Assembly (NCBI GenBank): GCA_004431415.1
Contig: QPMI01000524.1
Span: forward strand, 62,001-126,000
Reading direction: 5' to 3'
Length of the DNA: 64,000 bases
Origin: Cyanophora paradoxa
Taxonomy: Eukaryota; Glaucocystophyceae; Cyanophorales; Cyanophoraceae
Notes under the pieces: generated by a model
Databases searched by the model: none
Seen by the model: only the letters and a program-made list of their open reading frames with translations
What the model was told of the DNA's origin: nothing
Shown here: positions 33,429 to 42,978 of the stretch, piece after piece
Layout: the number at the start of each line of letters is the position of its first letter
Position numbering within the stretch: the stretch's first letter is position 1
Position numbers and translations under genes: made by a program

Positions 33429-33912
33429 TTTTTTTGAACAACCTGTTGCATTCGTACACACTTGACAACAGTCCCCCGCTCCTCGCCTACTGGATACTGG
33501 GATGCTGACTGCAGGAGGAGATAGGTGACAAGAGTGCTACAGCTACTAGTCGTGTCGAGCTGGTGCTTTAGCTGTAGTCTACCGAGTCGCCTCCAGAACA
33601 TAATATGCGCCGGTCCTCTAGCAGTGAGCGCGGCATGATGAGCTGCACGGTCCTAGATGCCCGCTTGATGTCTCGTAGAACTTGGCCGTGGTACGCTGTG
33701 TCCTATCTAATAGTGGCGGAGATGCGGTAGGGGGGAGAGTCCACGGTGTCGTCGCGCCCGTCGTCGTCGCCGCCGTTCGAAGTCCAGCTCCGACCAGTGG
33801 GACGAGGCGCCGCGCTCCGAGACCTGCGCCACCCCCCCCCCCCCACCCCCCACCTCCTCCCCCCCCGCCCTCCCCTCCCCCCCCCCCGGACCTCCTTGCT
33901 AGCCTTTGTATT

Positions 33913-35040
33913 TCAGGATGTTGTGCCCCGAGGGGTCGACATGAAGGAAATGATATGTGGCTGACAGGCGCAGTGATGAGCTGAGAAGCTGGCGGGCGTG
34001 TCTGGAGGGCAGAGCAGATGTGGGAGACGGGCCAGGCCTGTGGGGGTGATCGCGTCATGGTGGATGCGACGGCAGCCGCAGGTTGCGCACATGTCTGGGA
34101 GGTATTGGAGTATGCTGCGGGGCTTTCGAGGTTTGCGCGGCTTGGGAGGGGGCGTCGGTAGTGGCATCGGCGGTGGCTTCGGGGGCGGTGGCGGCGGCCG
34201 GGGCAGCGGGGGCAGCTCTTCCAGTCGGGCTGGCTGGCGGCGGCGGAGTTTTTTCCGGGGTTTCGAGGTTGCTTGGCCCGCGGGGGCGCGCTCGCTAGGC
34301 GGCCGCAGAGTGGTTTCTGCCGTCGGTTTCCATTCGCCTGGGGCGAAGAATTTAAAGATGGAGCCCTCAGGGAGCCCCGGAATGGGGTCCGGTGGCGGGG
34401 CTGAGGCGTCACGCTTGCCGCGTTTCTGTCCTGGAGGCTTCCGAGGGGCCGGTGCGTGTTTGCGTTTGCTGCTCGGCGGCTCTGACGGTGTTATCCCTGG
34501 GCGACGTTTGGCGCTGGAGGCCGGGGCTGTAACGTCATCCTCCACCGTGCGTTTGGAGCCAACGGGTGGAGGCCTGCTGGTGGACGGTGGCGGGTGTTGC
34601 GGGGCCCCGTGCTCGTCTCTGAAGCGTTTAGCTGATGTCGGGGGTGCTGCAGGCGTGACTGCAGGCCGTTTCGCTACGCGGGCGGGGGGCTGCGGGGGGT
34701 AGAGAAGGGGTAGTTCCAAGTCGGTCGTCGAGGACGTGGGCTGGGAGGGGCTAGGATTGCGGACTAGCTGGAAGCCGACTCCCGCTGCGCTGTCGACGCA
34801 GAGACCGGTAGCGAGGTGGCGGAGGCACCGGCGGGCGGAGGCAAAGCTTGTCCCGCAGGTGTCGCAGCGAGGGCGTCGTGCGTCGAGTTCGCGGAGGCGG
34901 GCGCTACGTCGGGGGGGCTGTTGAGTAGGTTCCTCTTCCAGCTTCTTCCAGGTGAACGCCGCCAGCTCGGCCGCCAGGGCAGGAGCTGCCCGCCGAGGTA
35001 CTCCGTGACCGTGACTTGTTGGCGTTCGAGCGAGGGGCAT
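33913..35040 (-). CDS. Element 3' ORF with zinc-finger motifs
   Basis: About 375 codons open. A C2HC finger (CDTCGTSFASARRCLRHL then ATGLC) lies near residue 58. A long Pro/Arg/Lys-rich, probably disordered middle follows, then a second Cys/His cluster near the C-terminus (CATCGCRRIHH…HLLC…HHCAC). Basic composition and fingers suggest nucleic-acid binding. It may be the true end of the long element ORF in a shifted frame or a separate ORF. The first codon shown is only the first permissible one. Confidence 0.5.
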   Translation of the reverse strand: MPLARTPTSHGHGVPRRAAPALAAELAAFTWKKLEEEPTQQPPRRSARLRELDARRPRCDTCGTSFASARRCLRHLATGLCVDSAAGVGFQLVRNPSPSQPTSSTTDLELPLLYPPQPPARVAKRPAVTPAAPPTSAKRFRDEHGAPQHPPPSTSRPPPVGSKRTVEDDVTAPASSAKRRPGITPSEPPSSKRKHAPAPRKPPGQKRGKRDASAPPPDPIPGLPEGSIFKFFAPGEWKPTAETTLRPPSERAPAGQATSKPRKKLRRRQPARLEELPPLPRPPPPPPKPPPMPLPTPPPKPRKPRKPRSILQYLPDMCATCGCRRIHHDAITPTGLARLPHLLCPPDTPASFSAHHCACQPHIISFMSTPRGTTS

Positions 35041-36180
35041 CGGGTAGTCGGGTTGAGAGGGATTGGTGCCGGGGCTGGCGTAGCAGAGACCTGAGCCAGC
35101 ATTGAGGCCTTAGCCCGCTTGGTGCGTTTTTTGCCCGACGTGATGCCGTGTTCCTGTTCCAGGCTATGACTGCGTCGCAGCGGGTTTTCCAGATGGTCCG
35201 TGCATGTTCGTCCGCTAGTTGCACCAATCCATTCACTGCTTGCTGCGAGGTCGTAGCTAGAGTTCGAACTCCGAAGGCTCGGAGTAGGACGTGAATTCCT
35301 TGCGGGGCGACAAGCTGGAAGAGAGCGCGAAATTCGAATTGATGAAGGAGGTCGGCTGCTTCGAGAATAGCTAGTTTCTGGCCCAGTGGGCAATCCGGAG
35401 CGAACTCGAGCGGAGGGCTGGACATGCCAGGGTCTAGTAGGAAGGGGAATAGCGAGTCCCAGGAGCTGCGAAGTCCCGTCGGCTTGTGTTTCATCACGTG
35501 TTTAAGGACGTGTTCGCGGGCGGCTAGGCGAAAGACGTTGACGGCAGTAGCAGCAGCAGGGCATACCCAGATGTGATCGAAGTCTTCCTCTGCGAGGCGG
35601 CAGCGGGGGCAAATCGGTCCCTCGGGCAGATTGCCGCATAGATGTCCGGGCGCGTGCGAGCACGGACTCGCAGCGTGGCCAGAGATGCAGTCAGCAGTTT
35701 CGAGCGCGTCGCGCGAAGCTGAACCCCGGCTTGGGTCTTGCGGCGTCCATCTTTGCGGTGTGCGGACATGAGGGAGAGAGCAGCGTCGATTTGGCCGCCA
35801 GTGAAGCGCAGGAGTCTACCAGCTTCGAGTTGACAGCTCCACTGAATGAAATCCACGAGGTGGGCTTCCTCGTCCATGTGTTTGCGCGGGTCTCCGTTCA
35901 CGCGGTACGCCAAGAGGTGGCCGGCGTATCTCTCTGTGCCGGTCGGTAGCTCCGCAGAGCCAGGCTTGGTGCCATAGCGGATGAGCGGGGTGGTGGACCC
36001 GCATCCTGCGGGGAGGTATAGAAGGGCAGGGAAAGGCCCATCGTTGCAGCTTTTCGCGAGGCGATCGGCCTGGTCGTTGTAGCAGTCGTACGCTGGATTG
36101 GGTACCAGTTCCGCTCCCGGCGCCCGGCGGGCTCGCGCCCGGTCTTTCTTGGTCGGGGCAGGCGCAGGGGCCGGTGGGGG
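34904..36180 (-). pseudogene. RNase H C-terminal part, zinc knuckle and LINE C-terminal domain
   Basis: Reading 36531-35524 contains NPAYDCYNDQADRLAKSC, the last conserved RNase H block (Asp of N-x-x-A-D). It continues through an ~80-residue helical stretch (GQIDAALSLMSAHRKDG) to the end of that frame. In the next frame (35620-34904) comes CPRCRLAEEDFDHIWVCP, the C-x2-C-x8-H-x4-C knuckle common at the C-terminus of RNase H-bearing LINEs, and later ARTIWKTRCDAVIAWN, another typical C-terminal signature. A frameshift lies near 35600. The first RNase H motifs are not here but at ~39,600-40,000. Confidence 0.6.
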
Positions 36181-36452
36181 CGATTTTGAGTTCTCTTCGG
36201 CGAGGGTGGCAACCTCAGCTGCGCGGAGCGATGCCGGGCGGGTAAGGTTAGAGAGAATCTCGGCGCGAGGCAGATGCAGCCTCCGTTCTCTTTGCAGTTT
36301 TCCTACGACCTGGGCGAAGGCGGCCTCGTCTGATTTTGGCGGGGGATCTGCTGCCGGATCTGGTAACGTGATGAGCGTTGGCGAGGGAGGGCAGGAGTGA
36401 GCAACGAGGGAGTCCTCTTCGCTGTCGCTTGCCTGCCAGTTGTCCTCGAGTG

Positions 36453-37368
36453 TTAAGCGGGTCTCGCCTCCGTCGTCGATTTCAGAGTCAGGCGGCGTCG
36501 GCAGCATGCCACCGTGGTGCAAGGTTGCCACCGTTCGCCGGCGCCGGCTGCCGAGCGTTGGAACGCATGCTGTTTCTGGAGTCGCAAACGCGAGCTGATC
36601 CGGGGGAAAGGTGCGGAGCCTATTTCAGTGGTGCCGAGGTAAAGGGCAAGTATAATGAAATGGGTGTAGGTCCGAAGCCGTTCCGGGAAGTCCCGGATGA
36701 GTGTGCTGAGGCGTTGCGTCGACGGGTCACCCGAGAGGACGTAGGCTGTCATGAGGAGAAGGATCCCACAGGAGGAGCGGGCAATCTGGATGGGGCCGTC
36801 ACAGGCGTCTGTCGAGAAGGATGTCCAGAGAGGCGGGGCGAAGGGCTCGTCATCCCTTCGAAGCCAGATTCTGACAAGGTCAAGGCCGAGGGCTGTTCGG
36901 TCGGGTCGGCTTCGGTTGCCGCCGTCGTAGATTCGGATCGAGCGTTGTCTGGGGGCAATGAGAAGGAGGACCCAGTGGTCGGCCGAGTCGCCTTCCGCTG
37001 CGGGAGGCGGGACGGGACCAGAGCAGGGAAGAAAACCATGCGGTACGACCGTAGTGGCCGTGGCGGCAGATATTGCAGGGCTTGTGCTGGGTTCAGGGTG
37101 TGGGGTTGGGCGCCTGCACCGACCGTGGAGATCGCGGTAGGAAGGAAGCAAACGTCGCCCCACGGCACACGGGACGGGCTGCCAGGACATCGAAGAAGGC
37201 ATCAACCACACGGTCCGAGACTCCACGGGGAAGTGCACTTGCAATAGTCCGAGCTCGCCCATCCCTAGGTGCGGGGGGTAGGTCTAGATCTGTGTAGAGG
37301 CGAGCGAGGTCTGCGACGTAGAGGTCCGGGCAGGCGATCGGGAGGGTCGGCTGTCTGTCGTAATGCAA
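36453..37368 (-). pseudogene. Ulp1/C48-like cysteine protease domain 2, catalytic residues present
   Basis: The N-terminal helix SDRVVDAFFDVLAARP (frame of 37368-37093) matches the first conserved block of Ulp1 proteases. The catalytic part (frame of 37262-36453) has DHWVLLLIAP with the His at 36975-36977, RSIRIYDGG with the Asp near 36925, and QIARSSCGILLL with the Cys at 36768-36770; Gln is six residues before Cys, the position of the oxyanion-hole Gln in this family. So His-Asp-Gln-Cys are all present. One frame change separates the N-terminal helix from the catalytic part. Ulp1-family enzymes cleave SUMO or SUMO-like proteins, or process viral or transposon proteins. The substrate here is unknown. 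Confidence 0.6.
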
Positions 37369-38786
37369 GCACGTGGGAGCCCAATGATGGCGTTCTCCGC
37401 TGCATGGTCGCCTCGGTTGAGGGCTGGACCCCAGCAGATGCGAATTTGGGGAAGCAGAGCCTTCTCGGCTTCTGATAGAGCTCGGGGGAGGGGCGGTACA
37501 GGGGGCGGTAGCTGATGGTTCGGCGCCCCTGCTTGCCCCGAGGGTGGTGAGGCGGGAGGAGACACGGAGCGTGTTGTGGGCACCGGTGAAGGCGGGTCGG
37601 CTAGTGCGGGTGCCGCGACAGAGCCGAATATTGGTGCCGACGGGGGCTCCGGTTGAGGCGGCGTCGCAGACGGATGCAGCTGATCCAAGTCATGTGGGTG
37701 GGTGGGCCCGGTCCAGTCGGCAGGGAAAGAGGGCTTCGGTGGTTTGTAGCCTTGTCCTGTGAGGCTGAGGTCTGAAAGGTAGAGGGCAGCGGCGTATCGC
37801 AGTCGAATTGCCGGGAGGATGGTACGCGATAGTTTGCCGGGGGCGTTTCCGGTCATGCGTGAGATGTAGCCCGAGGCGATATAGTCTGCAGCTGCCATAA
37901 CCAGTAGGGCGTCTTCGCCGCGATCCGCTCCTGGCCAGCTCGGCGAGTTGAGGGTACTAGCATCGCAGAACCAGCGGGGACATTGGGGGGTCGGGCCCCC
38001 AGCTTGCTCCTGCCACGCGTCTGCCCAAGCTTGAAGTTCAGGGAGAACATCAGCGCATGGCGCGTGAGAGCCGTCGATGACCCTTATAACTCGGGTGCGC
38101 GGCGAGATGAGCGCCAGGCGCCAGTGGCGGAGACGTGCCCGACCGTCAGGCCCGGGGACGGGCGGGAGGGGGAGCAGGAGGTAGTCGACGTCGGTCGGGC
38201 GGAGGGTCGCTTTGTTTGAGCAAATAAATTCTGGTGCGCAGTCCGGGTCTAAGAGGGCTCGTCTAGCGGCACGGGGAGTGGCAAAGATACAGTGGGGAAG
38301 GCCTGGCGTCCGTGCACGTTCATGCACAGCTCGGCGAGCGACAAGGCGTAGGAACGCGGCTACATGCTGCTCTTGAAGGGGCATTTCTTGAACGAGGAGC
38401 GCAGAGGCAGCTTCACGGTCGGAGAGCGTGAGAGGGTCACGCATAGATGCCGCCTGCACTTGCTGGCGCAGAGTTGGCGGCAGTGGCGCAGCCCGGTAGT
38501 TTGGGTAGGCGGCTGAGGCTCCAACGGTGGGCGGGGCGGGTGGTATGCACAGACTGCATCTGCGTCTGTGAACTTGCCGTGCGATGGCCGCTCCGGGAGA
38601 ATCGGGCTGGAGTGTTGGGCAACACGGCCGGGTGGCATAGAGTGCAGAGGGGGCGGGGCCCGCTCGCCAGTCTTGGAGTACAAAGTCAAGGGAAGTGCAC
38701 GGGCGGTCCGGGTCGCAGCGGTGGTATGCTGTCGTCGGGTCGCTGGGGACAGGGGCAGGTCCTCGTCCCAGTACCAAGCGGGGCAC
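37284..38786 (-). CDS. Ulp1/C48-like domain 1, catalytic Cys and Gln lost
   Basis: 500 codons open. Near the N-terminus is a Cys/His cluster (RPCC…HRRRCSLC). Then LQEQHVAAFLRLVARRAV matches the first Ulp1 helix, VDYLLLPLPP the following strand, RHWRLALISP the His block (His at 38124-38126) and RVIRVIDGSH the Asp block. Where the family has Q-x5-C-G, this copy reads SWPGADRGEDALLVMAAADY, with Arg (CGC) in place of Cys and Ser in place of Gln. A single T-to-C change from TGC would explain the Arg. It is likely a non-catalytic paralogue of the domain just downstream. A Pro-rich tail follows. Confidence 0.55.
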   Translation of the reverse strand: MPRLVLGRGPAPVPSDPTTAYHRCDPDRPCTSLDFVLQDWRAGPAPSALYATRPCCPTLQPDSPGAAIARQVHRRRCSLCIPPAPPTVGASAAYPNYRAAPLPPTLRQQVQAASMRDPLTLSDREAASALLVQEMPLQEQHVAAFLRLVARRAVHERARTPGLPHCIFATPRAARRALLDPDCAPEFICSNKATLRPTDVDYLLLPLPPVPGPDGRARLRHWRLALISPRTRVIRVIDGSHAPCADVLPELQAWADAWQEQAGGPTPQCPRWFCDASTLNSPSWPGADRGEDALLVMAAADYIASGYISRMTGNAPGKLSRTILPAIRLRYAAALYLSDLSLTGQGYKPPKPSFPADWTGPTHPHDLDQLHPSATPPQPEPPSAPIFGSVAAPALADPPSPVPTTRSVSPPASPPSGQAGAPNHQLPPPVPPLPRALSEAEKALLPQIRICWGPALNRGDHAAENAIIGLPRACITTDSRPSRSPARTSTSQTSLASTQI

Positions 38787-38852
38787 GCAGCCGGGAGGGA
38801 GCCATTTTCAGCTAGCTGCCACCGAGACGGCGAGGTGAGCCAGATAGTCTGG

Positions 38853-40694
38853 TCACGCAGGGCTCCGGAGGGTACAGAGGGCCAGTGAGAGGATAGTCGC
38901 GGCGAGCATTCGCTCTGACTGCGAGTGCATCCCAGTATTCTGTGCGCGACGGGCCCATTGTTGGGAGAGAAGCGTCGACTTCAGGCCAAAATATTGGGTT
39001 AATGGGGAAGTGCAGTGGAGAGTGATTCTGGTGCGATGCCGACTCGGGAGGGCGGCGAGCCAAGGTGTGTAGCGTCGTAGGTAATCGGCTGGAGCCGTAA
39101 TCAGGAGAGAGCCCTCAGGCGGCACACGTGCATGGGCCCGCGGTATGCGAATGGCGTTATTCCAGATTATACATTGCTCGGCTGGGTGTGTCGCGAGGTC
39201 AGGGGCAGCCGCAGCCAGATCGAGCAGAAGGTGGTGCGGCGTTCCGAACTGAGCAAGCTCTAAGATGTCGGGGTTTGCCAGGTATTGTTCATATTCGCCA
39301 AGCGTGTGGGGGGCAATATAGACCTGGGCACGCCCCTCGTCATCTTTAGGCCCGTCATGTAGATAGGCCTTTGGAATATTCAACCCTCCGTAGACACTGC
39401 AGTATTCCCGGGCCGCTGCCTCCGCTGTCGGCGGCTGGCTGCGAGGGGGCGGGGCAGGGCCCGAGCGCGTGACATAGGGACGGGTGGCATCGAAAGGCAT
39501 TCGTGGTGGGGCAGCCCTCGGGGGCTGGTGGGGCGGTCCCGGGTGGGGCGGTCGGGGCTCGAGCTTCGTGAGAGGGATGGTTTTCGGCTCATGGGCCGGG
39601 GTCCATTTAAGAGTCGGGAGGGGGGCGTAGCCTGCTCTTACCCGGGCTGCAACAATTGCACGTATTGCTAGTATTGTGTCGCAGTATGGACTGCGGAGGA
39701 CTTTCCGAAGTAGGAGGGGGCAGCCTGTGAGGCAAAAGCGCAGCAAGATCGAGATCGTGCCTTTGCTGTCGAGCGTGAGGGTGCCTCCATCCTTGCCTAG
39801 ATACGTGAGCGCGAGCATGACGGCCTCAAGCTCGCCAAGGCCGATGTTGTATTGGACTCCGCTGACACGAGCTGAGAAGGTGACTGTGGCGGGCAGCTGG
39901 GAGTTTCGGGCTGCAGGCATTACCACGCCGAACGTCGTTCGGACTGTGAGTTTCCCTGCGTGTCTGGTGCTCCCGTCGGTCCAGATTGAGGTGGCCAGTG
40001 CGTCCGGTGCCGGCGCATGTGTAGCCTCGATCACTCGAGCTAGTGCCGCCGGCGGGTTCGTTGTGTTCCGGTGGGCCGACGGGATGAGATATGGGTCAAG
40101 GTCTTCGCGACGCGCAGGAAGGGGTGGCTTCGTTTCAGTTACGTCGAGCTGCGCCGCTTCGTCCTGAAATTCTGCCCACCAAGGGGCAAGCTCGAGCCAG
40201 ATGGATCGCGCGGCCCCGTCGGGTACTTCATAGTAGACAGAGTGGGGTTGGGCGTGTGCATCGGCATCCTCGGAGTCGGAGTCGTGCGTCGGTCGCGGGG
40301 GCAAGGATCGGATTCGACGCGGGCGGGGGCCGGAAGCTAAGCGGAAGTCTTGTCGATTCATCGGAAGTCCAACAAAGGCTAGCCTTTTGTGCAGCCTTGC
40401 TAGCCTTTTCTGGACGTGCGCCGCGGTTGAGAGTTGGTGGGTCAAGCTTGCAGGTGAGCTAGCCTCAGAGGCGGGCTTGTCTCGTTGGTTTAGCACGCGT
40501 GGGGGAACAAACAGCTCGTCGGCTGCGCGGCGACGGCGTTTGGAAGGATGACCAGGCGGGCCTGTGGCGGCAATGCGGGCCACGCGGACATGGGTGGCCC
40601 ATTCATGCCATTCGCACACATCAGTGGCTAGGCCGAGGCGTTTGTGCAGGCCGGCGCTTCCGCAGTACGACGGCGCTGGCAGGGGACGAAGCAA
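38853..40694 (-). CDS. RNase H N-terminal part followed by unknown region
   Basis: 613 codons open. The RNase H core is seen as IWTDGSTRHAG (first Asp, ~39975), GLGELEAVMLALTYL (Glu), GTLTLDSKGTI (second Asp) and LKWTPAHEP (His block, ~39590). The next expected motif, N-x-x-A-D, does not follow; instead there is a Pro-rich stretch and an unrecognised domain (YIAPHTLGEYEQYLANPDIL, EQCIIWNNAIRIP, LLITAPADYLRRYTPWLA). Near 39020 coding seems to move to another frame (PINPIFWPEVDASLPTMGPS). The missing RNase H block lies ~3.4 kb downstream at ~36,080. Confidence 0.6.
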   Translation of the reverse strand: MLRPLPAPSYCGSAGLHKRLGLATDVCEWHEWATHVRVARIAATGPPGHPSKRRRRAADELFVPPRVLNQRDKPASEASSPASLTHQLSTAAHVQKRLARLHKRLAFVGLPMNRQDFRLASGPRPRRIRSLPPRPTHDSDSEDADAHAQPHSVYYEVPDGAARSIWLELAPWWAEFQDEAAQLDVTETKPPLPARREDLDPYLIPSAHRNTTNPPAALARVIEATHAPAPDALATSIWTDGSTRHAGKLTVRTTFGVVMPAARNSQLPATVTFSARVSGVQYNIGLGELEAVMLALTYLGKDGGTLTLDSKGTISILLRFCLTGCPLLLRKVLRSPYCDTILAIRAIVAARVRAGYAPLPTLKWTPAHEPKTIPLTKLEPRPPHPGPPHQPPRAAPPRMPFDATRPYVTRSGPAPPPRSQPPTAEAAAREYCSVYGGLNIPKAYLHDGPKDDEGRAQVYIAPHTLGEYEQYLANPDILELAQFGTPHHLLLDLAAAAPDLATHPAEQCIIWNNAIRIPRAHARVPPEGSLLITAPADYLRRYTPWLAALPSRHRTRITLHCTSPLTQYFGLKSTLLSQQWARRAQNTGMHSQSERMLAATILSLALCTLRSPA

Positions 40695-41297
40695 GCTTTC
40701 TCACCAGCGGTCTCTGCAATAATTTCGTTGCGTCCGCGGAGCTCTGAGTCGTCGAGTCGCCAGTGGCGCAGGTGAACCATGTAGACCTTTGCGGTTTCCG
40801 CTGTTGCTTCTGGGTCGAGATTCGTGGCTTCGGGGTCTGCGATCAGAGGCGTGGACACGACCTCGGCTAGGTAGCCCGCTGAGGTCCATACCAGCGTGCC
40901 GGGGGTGAGCTTGGCGATGAGGGGGCTAGCGCGGACTGCCTGGCGAATATCAAGGGGCGGGGAGTAGGGGCATGCGATATTCTGCGCGGAGCGGGCGGGG
41001 CCAGTTGGGGCCCTCCGCTTTGTCAAAATGTTCACGTTCAGACAGTTCTTCGCGTAGCCAATCCCACCATTCCGGCTGTTTACGCTTTGTGTAAGGGACC
41101 CTGCAAAGCTGCCAGAGCTCTGACCAGGTTGGGATGCAGACTTCACCGTGAGTCTGAACTGTGATGTGGGCCATCGTGAAGAGGCCACATTCCATGAGAA
41201 AGACGCCAGCCTTGGCTAGGAGGGCGGGAGAAAGTTGGGAAGCCAGGATGAACCGACGGTCAAGTTTAGCTTCTGTCCTGAGAGGCCTAGCACCCAT
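40628..41297 (-). pseudogene. Connection region between RT and RNase H
   Basis: Two overlapping frames carry protein-like text: SELWQLCRVPYTKRKQPEWW with WLREELSEREHF (frame of 41297), then LIAKLTPGTLVWTSAGYLAE and KVYMVHLRHWRLDDSELRGR (frame of 41188). A frame change lies near 40980. It corresponds in position to the RT-RNase H connection of LINEs. Confidence 0.45.
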
Positions 41298-41487
41298 CCA
41301 TTCGCTGCGAATGTCGTCCAGTTGGCGAAGGCATGATCAGACGCGGCTAGAGCCCGTGAAATGGACAGGCACAAATGTGTGTCCTCTTGCCGGGAAGTTG
41401 GTGTGAGGTTCGAGTATTCGTAGGGGAGCAGGCAGAGCCCATGTCGGGCTTGGGTATCGAGAATGCGTTGGCGGTGGAGCTGGCCAA

Positions 41488-42978
41488 TTAGGGAGTCCGG
41501 GAGAAATAAGCTGTCTCGAGCCGGAGCCGCTCGTCGAGTGTCTGAGACTGGAGCAGGAGCGTGGAGACGTGGCGCAGCTGATAGAGAAGGTAGAGTGCTG
41601 GTGTACTGGTTGATTTAGCGTGACCTGCTGCGTGTCTAAACACTTCGGACCAGACGCGCTCCAGTTGTGCACAGCGAGCTGCACTGAGCGTCATGATTCG
41701 CATCGGGTAAGCCAGTTTAGGATAGATAACGCGGTGTAAAACAGTGCGAAATTCATCAACGGAGAGATATTTTGGGCCAAGGAGGTGCATTGCGGTGCGT
41801 GCATGTGAAAGGAGGAGGCGAAATTGGTGCCCCCAGTCAAGCGACGCTGTAAATAATACTCCAAGGACTCGGAATGCCTCATTTGGTTGATGGGTGGTGC
41901 CGATGGGCTCGGCTTGGGGGCCCAGTCCCACTTTGATGGGTGCGAGCGTGATCGGGCGTGATGGCCGCCAGTCCGGTCGCCAAAAGGCTACCTCGCTCTT
42001 CTTTGCATTCAGGCGTATGTTATGAATGTGAAGGAACTCTGAGAGCCACTGGAAGAAGCGCTGGAGGGTGTGTGGGGAATCTGCAAACATCGTCGTGTCA
42101 TCCGCGTAGGCCAGGATTGATAGGAATGAGCGGGGCCCAGCTGGAACTTTATAGGTCTCCCCGGGTCGCGCGGCGCCTGTGGTGCCTGGGACAAAGTCAC
42201 GGAGCTTCCCGGAGGGAGTACCTGGGAGGGGGCCCATGCGGTATCCGATATTGGTTGACCGTGCTTCTTCATCAATTGCTGTGAGGACCGTATCGTAGAA
42301 TATACGCCAGTGAAGGGGGGCTTCGATCCCTCCCTGTGGCAAGCCGCAGCGAACTTGGAACCATTCTGTACGGCCGTGGGGGGTGAGGATGGCGGCCGTG
42401 CGGTGTCGAGCTGCGTAGGCATGCAGCTGGATATATGCGTGGCCGGCCGGGTGTTCGTGCATGCGTAGCCGGCGGAAGCTGGCTTCCATGCTTTCCCAGG
42501 AGACACTGTCGTACGCGCTAGCGATGTCACCGAGGCCAATATATATTGGTTTGCGGTGGTCATGGGCGTCCTCAAGGGCCGCGCGGACCGCGTACAGGAC
42601 TGGGTCGGTAGATTCGTGCCGACGGAAGCCGTAGTTGGGTCCTCGCAAGATCTGGTGGTCTTCCAGACGGGAATCGAGCCTGTCGGTGAGGATGCCCGTA
42701 ACAAGTTTCCAGAGAACTTCCTGTAGCGTGATTGGGCGAAGGAAGCCTAGATCAGTGGCATTGTCGCGTTTGGGGATGGTAAAAACCTGTCCGCGGAGAA
42801 GATGGTCGCATATATGGCCCTCAAGCGTGGCTTTGACGATCGCCTTGATGACCTCGCGGGAGGTGGTCCAGAATTCAGTGCTCGCCCATGCATCAACTTC
42901 AGCGTGGCTGTGCTTAAGGGTGAGAAGTTGACGATCGGCCTTTGAGAGGCGCGGGGGGAAAAAAATCATTTTGAGCAT
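41488..42978 (-). CDS. Non-LTR reverse transcriptase
   Basis: 496 codons uninterrupted. RT blocks are in order: FTIPKRDNATDLGFLRPITL (block 2/2a), GPNYGFRRHESTDPVLYAV, GDIASAYDSVSWESM (motif A, Asp), VRCGLPQGGIEAPLHWRIFY (motif B), LAYADDTTMFADS (motif C, YADD at 42107-42096), IRLNAKKSEVAFW (motif D) and FRVLGVLF (motif E). All catalytic Asp residues are present. The sequence after motif E (LLSHARTAMHLLGPKYLSVDEF) is the usual thumb. It reverse-transcribes element RNA at a nicked target. It is the only long element domain without a frame break. Confidence 0.92.
   Translation of the reverse strand: MLKMIFFPPRLSKADRQLLTLKHSHAEVDAWASTEFWTTSREVIKAIVKATLEGHICDHLLRGQVFTIPKRDNATDLGFLRPITLQEVLWKLVTGILTDRLDSRLEDHQILRGPNYGFRRHESTDPVLYAVRAALEDAHDHRKPIYIGLGDIASAYDSVSWESMEASFRRLRMHEHPAGHAYIQLHAYAARHRTAAILTPHGRTEWFQVRCGLPQGGIEAPLHWRIFYDTVLTAIDEEARSTNIGYRMGPLPGTPSGKLRDFVPGTTGAARPGETYKVPAGPRSFLSILAYADDTTMFADSPHTLQRFFQWLSEFLHIHNIRLNAKKSEVAFWRPDWRPSRPITLAPIKVGLGPQAEPIGTTHQPNEAFRVLGVLFTASLDWGHQFRLLLSHARTAMHLLGPKYLSVDEFRTVLHRVIYPKLAYPMRIMTLSAARCAQLERVWSEVFRHAAGHAKSTSTPALYLLYQLRHVSTLLLQSQTLDERLRLETAYFSRTP

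Noticed and set aside
33682-34702. Plus-strand ORFs (100 and 234 codons, Gly/Ser-rich)
   Set aside because: Antisense of the element's 3' zinc-finger ORF; glycine runs mirror its prolines.
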